NCBI GenBank assembly: GCA_013350335.1
Contig: CM023532.1
Coordinates: forward strand, 38,503,708 to 38,567,707
DNA: 64,000 bases
Reading direction: 5' to 3'
DNA from: Chimonanthus salicifolius
Lineage: Eukaryota > Streptophyta > Magnoliopsida > Laurales > Calycanthaceae
This document shows positions 56,687 to 64,000 of the stretch, one piece after another (within the stretch, counting starts at the first letter, position 1; each line of letters opens with the position of its first letter). Both the position numbers and the translations under genes were made by a program. The notes under the pieces were generated by a model, which had not been told where the DNA came from, ran no database searches, and saw nothing but the letters and a program-made list of their open reading frames with translations.

Positions 56687-58360
56687 TGATGAGTGCAAAA
56701 TAAATACATATTTTACTCTTAATTTATTATTGTTAGTACCTCATTATATTTAATTTTATCTAATTAATATAATTTTATGTTTTCCAGGTTTAAAAGTGAG
56801 GATGACAGAAAAAATGTTTAAATATAAAGCCTGGGCCCATTATGAGTTATTTTGAACCTCGAGCCCAATCATTAAGCCTATTAAGAAAAGCCCATAAAGA
56901 AATCCACATGTGTGAATACTATATTCATTATCTCAAGAGGAAATTCGAAATTTAGAAGTCAAAATAAGAGGATTTTCGAATTTGGCAAGTGGATTAAGGG
57001 AAGAGAAAGAAAATAAGGAAGGGAGAAAAATAAGGAAGGTTTGACATATGTTTGGTATTTTGGTCATAAATTTCTACACCAACATCTGATTATTTTGATT
57101 CTTTTTGCGTTGGAAAGAAAACTTCAAGGGCTACAACTTTGTAGTTTACAACTTTTCTTGATTCAGAAGTTAAAAGGGTCAAAACTGAGCTGTAAAATGG
57201 TGCATGTGTAAAAAACGGGATTCTGCACCCACTTTCCTTATACGAATTTAGCTCCTTGCCTCCTTTAAGTCATTACATATTTAGCACAAATCAAATCCGC
57301 CCTCCATGTGTCCCTTGCTTTATTTAAATCTTTGAATCCAATCCATTCATTCCACCTCCTTTCATCTATAAATACTAGCCCTCTCCCATTGAGAAAACTG
57401 AACTTGGGCATTGAAGAAAAAGAGAGGAGAGGAAGAAGAGGAGGAGAAAGACTGTGAGATTTTCAATCCACTTTGGGTTCTAAGGTTGGTGGATTTTGAT
57501 TTTCATTGTATTTTTCTTATGTCTTTATTCCAAAATTTCATTGATTTGTAATTTTTAATTCCATGTTTTAATTAATAAAAGAAAGTGAGATTATTAGAAT
57601 TATGGTTTTCCAAATTTTGATTTTTATTATGATGGTTTGAATCATTTTAGTTCTTGACTCCTCCCTTGGTAGTTAATTTGGACATATGAAATAGTTAGAT
57701 CTTTGATTAACATTGCTATTCTAGGTCTAAGGTTCTTTGGGACATGAAATATTTAGGTCGGAGAATTGCATGATTAATCTAGATCTAAGGTTCAGATTAA
57801 TTAGGGAACTAATTTGATGAAAGACTTGAATAAGATTGAAATTTTACGTGAGCTCCATGTTATGGGCCGTTATTTTATTATTAAAATTTGGAAGATAATG
57901 CCTCCTTGATTCTTTGATCCAGTTCAATTGTAAATATGCATATAGGTAATTTAGATGTTATTTATGTTTTCTTTTATTTATAAATACAAATTTTTGAAAA
58001 TTGTGGAACTAGGTTGGAAATAATTTAATTGCATCTTAATTTTGTATTTTAAATTAGATTGAGATTGTTTATATTTTTATATTAATGCCTCCATCTTAAT
58101 TAAAATTAGTTAAATTGTTAGATTCTATGTTTAAATCTAGAATGTTTCTAAATTAAGATTAAAACTCATAGATTAGATAAATTATTTCATATTTATGATT
58201 TATCTCCATATTTCTCAAAGTTCTTAAAATACTTAATTCAATGGTGTATTTTCATGGATATATTTTCCTAAGTTCCGATGGGTTCGACCTCGCACTTAAT
58301 CGCTATACTATTAAAATGGTTCGTGCGCTTGCGAGTTATAAATTTAAAATTTGCACAACA
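56687..58360 (+). repeat. 5' LTR of the non-coding Ty3-like element
   Basis: The 1674-bp LTR runs from TGATGAGTGCAAA to TTGCACAACA. TATAAATA at 57367-57374 is the likely promoter TATA box. Open frames within it are incidental and are present in both LTRs. Confidence 0.9.
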
Positions 58361-58366
58361 AGTTTT

Positions 58367-58384
58367 TGGCGCCGTTGCCGGGGA
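58367..58384 (+). other. Primer-binding site complementary to tRNA-Asp
   Basis: TGGCGCCGTTGCCGGGGA is an 18-base match to the complement of the 3' end of plant tRNA-Asp(GTC) including CCA. Six bases separate it from the LTR. Plant Ty3 elements of the Athila/Tat branch commonly use this site. Confidence 0.9.
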
Positions 58385-60254
58385 ACTTAAAAAAAAATCG
58401 CCATTTAATTATTTATTTTTAGAAATATTGTTAATTTTAGAAATATCTATTTTTTGGCAACTCTTGAAAATTAGAAGTTTCTATTTTTCTTAGAAATTCT
58501 AATTTTAGAAGGTTACCTTATTTAGAAGTTCTAAACATAATCAGGAGATTATCTAAATTTGGAATCACTGTTAAATTTAGAAAATTTTTATTTTTCGAGA
58601 TTTTTATTTTTAGAAACCTTCAAAAATATCTATTTTCTATTTTTAGCGTTTTCTAGTCTTAGAATTTTAATCCAATTTAGTCATGTTCTATTTTTAGAAA
58701 GTAGATCTAAATTTGGAATGTTTTAGTTACAGTGTCGAAAAAAAAAATATATCATGGAACAACTTTGAACTTACTTGAAAATCTGATTTGGATTAATTTG
58801 GTGGATATTAATTTAGAAATTTTTATGGTCTTAATTTAATTTAGAGTTCATAATTAGGTTCAGAATCTTCACCAAAGTTTGTGGTGTTATATTTTGCAGG
58901 ATTTTAATCGTACGCTCTAAAATTTTTGCGGAAGTAAGCACTATAAGCTAAGGTAAGTGCCTAAATCTCTTTTCTTTAAATTTTTAATTTTTTCATGCAT
59001 TCATATAGATTTTCTTAGATTGTCTTGCATTTATTTTGCATATAAAAAAATTTAAAAAAAAATTACATATTTAATTTGCTCATGCATATTAAGGTATTAG
59101 TTTCATGCATTAATCTAATTATTTTATTATTGTTTGCATATTTAATTTGAGTATTGCATTGTTAGATTAGGTTGCATAAAAAATAATAATAATAATAGTT
59201 GTTCTGATTGTGAGTCTGCCTAGAGTCTTGTATCTATCGATGTTTGTCAATGTCTAGTTTAGGTTTTCATTTTTGTTGGGTCAGTTTTTCTGTTTTTGTG
59301 TCCGTATAGAGTCTTTGTTGTGTGTTTGTGTTTTTGTTATCTGTTTGTTTTTGCAGGTTTTGAATAAAGAGAGCCCTCTCAGGTATTTTTCTGAATTTTT
59401 AGTTGTTCGTTTCTGATATTTTCTTCTAATTTGCAACTGATCACTGTAGATTAGAGAACATTGAGGACAATGTTCAATTTAAGTTTGGGGGTATTGAGGG
59501 ATTACACTGTATCAATTTTGTGTTTTTTGAGTCCTTTGAGTCCACCAAAAAAAAAATCAGTTTTGTGTTTGTCGTTGGAAAAAAAAAAAAAAAAAACAAT
59601 ATATACTTGATTTAAGCATTAATATGTGGATTAAAATTTTTATATCATGCTTTTCCATTTGAATTTTGTGAAATTTATGCTTGGAAAATCTTTACACTAG
59701 CTATATTAATATTAACTGAAAAAGATAACTATTCATGAGTTAAATAATCACTAGAAGAATACCAGTGGAGACTTGTGACCCAGTGAGATTTTGAGTCATT
59801 CTATTTTTCTGAGGGTTATAAGTAATTCTTATTTTCCTTGATGTGCGCATTATATTTGTTGTTAGATCTCATTATTCTTTGTTTTGGTCAAATTACTGAG
59901 AATGACATCAAAATTGGATTATTACACCAGAAATTTTTCTGAATTTATTTGAAGCTAATGAAATAGTCATATAAAGCTTAGGAAGTGATATAGGCCATTG
60001 TTTGGGATCGTTTGAGCCTTTGAAGCCAACCTATTTTCGTCATATTATCATGTTAGTTCCCACTTTTGAGCCTTGAATGTAAATTTAGCCTATCTTTATT
60101 GATTAACCATGTTATACATACCCACCTCTGGTCGAGAGTTTGAGTCTATATTGAGAAAATCTGTGACATATTCTAAGGACTCAGGAAAGGTTAGAGATGA
60201 TTGTTATTGGGATGGTACTCTAAGAAAATTATGGCACTTGAAAAGAACAGAAAA

Positions 60255-60297
<43 letters not shown>

Positions 60298-61198
60298 GAT
60301 AAGAGATGCAAAAGAAAGAAGGAAATCAGCAATGAAAAAAAAGAATTGAGAAAGGGAACATCCGTACATCATAAATGAAGGATGTAAAAAAAAAAATTGA
60401 ATTGAAGATTCCGAGTGTTAAAAAGAAAATAGAAGAAAAATATCCCATTATAAAATTTTGAAGACCTCTAACTTTTTCTATTCAAAATATTAATTTTAGA
60501 GTCTTGTTATCCTTATTTGATATGACCCAGTCCTAAGCCATGTTTCGTCCTATAGGAAGTCCTATTGATCCTTAGTTAATATGATATTTTAAGTGGAGAA
60601 TAGATGAGGAAGACTTATGGTATATTATTTCAACGTTCTCAGGAAAATGGCATCCTTTCATGAGATCTATATTTTTCTTTGATTTTAATCGTTCTTTGAT
60701 AATAAATATGTGAGATATTTGCATTTGATAAATTATTCCGCTCACATATACTTTTGAGGGAAATTTAACCCAATCTCTGTGCGAAAGTCTTTCTGAGAGA
60801 TATACTTTTGTAAGATTTGAAGTCGAAGTGCATTTTCAGCCGGTGGTTGCAAAACTTGTGCGTATTTTGAAAAAGAAGGTTATGTTAATATTTGGCTATC
60901 ACACACTACACTCCGAGTATAAGTTTTGTAAAATAATTTTGGAATTGTATGATTTTTAAATTTTAATTTATATATTTTTGCTGAAATTTGATGTTTGTGG
61001 GTATCATCACTGAAAGCCCTCACGAGACTATAACTCGTCCACTAGTGGTGAGCTAGGGGTTTAAAGACTTGTTGCGTACGCTAAATGCAATCGAAAGTGC
61101 CAGCGAAAGTGGTGTAGTTTAGGATTTTTATTTTTGTTTTTAGAGTTTTTAGTTTTTGTTTTGCTCGAGGACTAGCAAAATGTAAGTTTGGGGGTATT
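58385..61198 (+). other. Non-coding interior of the Ty3-like element
   Basis: The interior is AT-rich. It contains an (AT)n run at 60263-60295, A runs, and an extra polypurine-like AAGTTTGGGGGTATT at 59478-59492, which resembles the true tract before the 3' LTR. No coding motif is recognised in any frame. Confidence 0.75.
61182..61196 (+). other. Polypurine tract region of the Ty3-like element
   Basis: GTAAGTTTGGGGGTA lies directly before the 3' LTR (starts 61199). The preceding GACTAGCAAAA phrase is also typical of this element group. Confidence 0.7.
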
Positions 61199-62872
61199 TG
61201 ATGAGTGCAAAATAAATACATATTTTACTCTTAATTTATTATTGTTAGTACCTCATTTTATTTAATTTTATCTAATTAATATAATTTTGTGTTTTCCAGG
61301 TTTAAAAGTGAGGATGACAGAAAAAATGCTTAAATATAAAGACTGGGCCCATTATGAGTTATTTTGAACCTCGAGCCCAATCATTAAGCCTATTAAGAAA
61401 AGCCCATGAAGAAATCCACATGTGTGAATACTATATTCATTATCTCAAGAGGAAATTCGAAATTTAGAAGTCAATATAAGAGGATTTTCGAATTTGGCAA
61501 GTGGATTAAGGAAAGAGAAAGAAAATAAAGAAGGGAGAAAAATAAGGAAGGTTTGACATATATTTGGTATTTTGGTCATAAATTTCTACTCCAATATCTG
61601 ATTACTTTGATTCTTTTTGTTTTGGAAAGAAGACTTCAAGGGCTACAACTTTGTACTTTACAACTTTTCCTGATTCAGAAGTTAAAAGGGTCAAAACTGA
61701 GCTGCAAGATGGTGCATGTGTAAAAAATGGGATTCTGCACCCACTTTCCTTATACGAATTTAGCTCCTTGCCTCCTTTAAGTCATTCCATATTTAGCACA
61801 AATCAAATCCGCCCTCCATGTGTCCCTTGCTTTATTTAAATCTTTGAATCCAATCCATTCATTCCACCTCCTTTCATCTATAAATACTAGCCCTCTCCCA
61901 CTGAGAAAACTGAACTTGGGCATTGAAGAAAATGAGAGGAGAGAAAGAAGAGGAGGAGAAAGACTGTGGGATTTTCAATCCACTTTGGGTTCTAAGGTTG
62001 GTGGATTTTGATTTCCATTGTATTTTTCTTATGTCTTTATTCCAAAATTTCATTGATTTGTAATTTTTAATTCCATGTTTTAATTAATAAAAGAAGGTGA
62101 GATTATTAGAATTATGGTTTTCCAAATTTTGATTTTTATTATGATGGTTTGAATCATTTTAGTTCTTGACTCCTCCCTTGGTAGTTAATTTGGACATATG
62201 AAATAGTTAGATCTTTGATTAACATTACTATTCTAGGTCTAAGGTTCTTTGGGACATGAAATATTTAGATCGGAGAATTACATGATTAATCTAGATCTAA
62301 GGTTCAGATTAATTAGGGAACTAATTTGATGAAAGACTTGAATAAGATTGAAATTTTACGTGAGCTCCATGTTCTAGGCCGTTATTTTATTATTAAAATT
62401 TGGATGGTAATGCCTCCTTGATTCTTTGATCCAGTTCCATTGTAAATTTGCATATAGGTAATTTAGATGTTATTTATGTTTTCTTTTGTTTATAAATACA
62501 AATTCTTGAAAATTGTGGAAGTAGGTTGGAAATAATTTAATTGCATCTTAATTTTGTATTTTAAATTAGATTGAGATTGTTTATATTTTTATATTAATGC
62601 CTCCATCTTAATTAAAATTAGTTAAATTGTTAGATTCTATGTTTAAATCTAGAATGTTTCTAAATTAAGATTAAAACTCATAGATTAGATAAATTATTTC
62701 ATATTTATGATTTATCTCCATATTTCTCAAAGTTCTTAAAATACTTAATTCAATGGTGTATTTTCATGGATATATTTTCCTAAGTTCCGATGGGTTCGAC
62801 TTCGCACTTAATCGCTATACTATTAAAATGGTTCGTGCGCTTGCGAGTTATAAATTTAAAATTTGCACAACA
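61199..62872 (+). repeat. 3' LTR of the non-coding Ty3-like element
   Basis: It is the same length (1674 bp) as the 5' LTR, with scattered substitutions. TATAAATA at 61879-61886 corresponds to the 5' LTR promoter. Confidence 0.9.
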
Positions 62873-63082
62873 CTTTTCTTAATGGGCTCAATAATTGGGC
62901 TTGAGGTCCAAAATAACTCATAATGGGCCCAGGCTTTATATTTAAGCATTTTTCCTGTCATCCTCACTTTTAAACCTGCAAAACACAAAATTATACTAAT
63001 TAGATAAAATTAAATAAACTGAGATACTAACAATAATAAATTTAAGAGTAAAATATGTATTTATTTTGCACTCATCACTCTT

Positions 63083-64000
63083 CATAAGGAGAGCTTCTTA
63101 ATCGTAGTGCCAATCCGCTCTTTGGTATTACAAATGTTGTTCAAGGACATTTAGTCTCACCAGTGTGTACAGACTTGCGTTCAAATATAAGTTTTTGAGT
63201 TGAGTCAAACCTTTGAAATGTGAGACCTGATATGAACTTAATTTCAAATCAAGCCCCTTTTTTATTACAGTAAAGCCTAGCTCAAGATCAACACAATTTT
63301 GTATTCAGTTCAGACTTTGCCAATGCAAGTTGAATTAAACACAAGTTGCATCTAAATCGGGAAAAAAAGGGCTCAAGAGTTTTTTTAAAAATCCTAATTA
63401 TCTAAAACTTGGAAAAGAGAGAAGGATCGCTTTCCAACTATGGAGTAGGGCTAGAGAATTTTTTAGACTCTCCAATGAGATTTTTCATCAAATGAATAAG
63501 GAGTTCTATATAATTGGGTGAATTGAATGCGAGACTATATAGATAAGTGGTTTAAATTTTCTAGCAAGGATTAATCATTCTAGTCATTTAATGTTGACCC
63601 TTTTTCTTTAATTGAATATGATTAATTGATTTGTAAAAGTTTTAGATTAATAGATAGAATAATTAGATGGTAGTGAACTTCATACACCTTCTCCTATAAT
63701 TCTCTTTACATCTATCTAATTCTAGAGACTAAGATCCATTCAAAAACCGTCTTCATATCAAATCTCAATTAGTAAAATTGTTTTGTCCTTCTTAACAAAT
63801 GAGTAGGAAGAAGTTGAAGCAATAAGTGCAGTAGGGCATCGTCAACAAAGTGGATTTAACATCAGAACATGAAATTAAGTTATGATCAAATTATTGCTAC
63901 TATGTGAGACCCTCCTTGAACAAGTTGCAGGGATGATGGTCACACTTGATAGTGCACACAACTGGCATCTATTGCATGTCGAGGGCAAGAGAAAAATCAA
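63083..64000. repeat. Further copy of the 4.3-kb repeat unit, running off the window
   Basis: From CTTCATAAGGAGAGC onward this matches about 10605-11545 in the same order and orientation, including the AACATGAAATTAAGTTATGA block near 63866. The local repeat therefore continues beyond the window. Confidence 0.8.

Larger units (their letters stand above)
56687..62872 (+). mobile_element. Complete non-coding Ty3-like LTR element (LARD type)
   Basis: Two LTRs of exactly 1674 bp, a tRNA-Asp primer site, a polypurine tract and target duplication CTTTT (56682-56686 and 62873-62877) define a 6186-bp element. The 2.8-kb interior has no open frame over about 90 codons and no gag, protease, integrase or polymerase motif, so the element depends on proteins from a relative. 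The LTRs differ by a few percent at most (four differences in the first ~150 bp). Confidence 0.9.
55153..63077 (-). mobile_element. Solo LTR of the Ty3-like family, split by a nested element
   Basis: Without the nested insertion (56687-62872 plus its 5-bp duplication) this is a 1734-bp LTR facing left, from TGATGAG (right end, 63077) to CAACA (55153). It is flanked by CTCTT at 55148-55152 and 63078-63082, so it inserted normally and then lost its interior by LTR recombination. It sits inside a SINE-like repeat of the kind seen intact at 6255-6445. Confidence 0.85.

Noticed and set aside
60263..60295. (AT)n tract as a regulatory element
   Set aside because: A simple dinucleotide microsatellite inside the non-coding retrotransposon interior; nothing else supports a role.
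61651..62011. Open frames of about 62 aa in the 3' LTR, with counterparts in other copies
   Set aside because: They lie in an LTR, occur wherever the LTR occurs and show no domain.
1..64000. CRISPR array, bacterial operon or prophage
   Set aside because: Spliced genes, plant retroelements and SINEs show eukaryotic nuclear DNA; the regularly spaced repeats are LRR codons, minisatellites or segmental copies.

Overview
This window is nuclear DNA of a flowering plant. The evidence is AT-rich intergenic sequence, a gene with GT-AG introns for a plant-specific LRR receptor kinase, a plant NB-ARC resistance-gene relic, Copia and Ty3-type LTR elements with plant tRNA primer sites, TRIMs, tRNA-derived SINEs and many hAT, Mutator-like and Stowaway MITEs. 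I cannot name the species. Genes are few and much of the sequence is repeats built on repeats.

Layout. Positions 1-1463 hold AT-rich DNA, a MITE scrap and a LINE RNase H relic. Positions 1474-14480 are a local array of roughly 4.3-kb units carrying SINEs, hAT MITEs and two TRIMs. Positions 14876-18320 encode the one clearly complete host gene, a MIK2-like LRR receptor kinase of 1007 aa in two exons. Positions 18950-24130 are duplicated segments with MITEs. A minus-strand solo LTR of a Ty3-like family (24398-26136) interrupts a hAT MITE, followed by a second MITE relative. Positions 29464-30449 are a frameshifted CC-NBS fragment, and 30903-31797 a kinase pseudogene derived from the MIK2-like gene.

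Positions 34703-37642 carry four 3' exons of an RBM42-type RNA-binding protein gene (minus), with an intron enlarged by a SINE and a hAT element. Two phase-compatible exons of an unrecognised gene follow (38725-39250, minus), then a rearranged copy of the 19-24 kb region (39472-41650). A complete Copia element with identical 139-bp LTRs and an open 1426-aa polyprotein occupies 45733-51548. One NECAP-like exon (52237-52469, minus), a LINE 3' relic and the two last exons of an unrecognised gene (54145-54493, plus) follow.

The right end is a Ty3-type LTR family: a complete non-coding element (56687-62872; 1674-bp LTRs, tRNA-Asp primer site, 5-bp target duplication) sits inside an opposite-facing solo LTR of its own family (55153-63077). 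This creates a head-to-head inverted repeat with arms of about 1.5 kb. The window ends in another copy of the 4.3-kb unit.

The most notable observations are that inverted repeat, an about 42-bp flanking duplication around the other solo LTR, an apparent hAT excision footprint visible by comparing paralogous copies, a recent 144-bp double-LRR expansion in the receptor gene, and repeated copying of gene 3' ends and the kinase gene into the surrounding repeats. I found no CRISPR, rRNA or intact tRNA genes.
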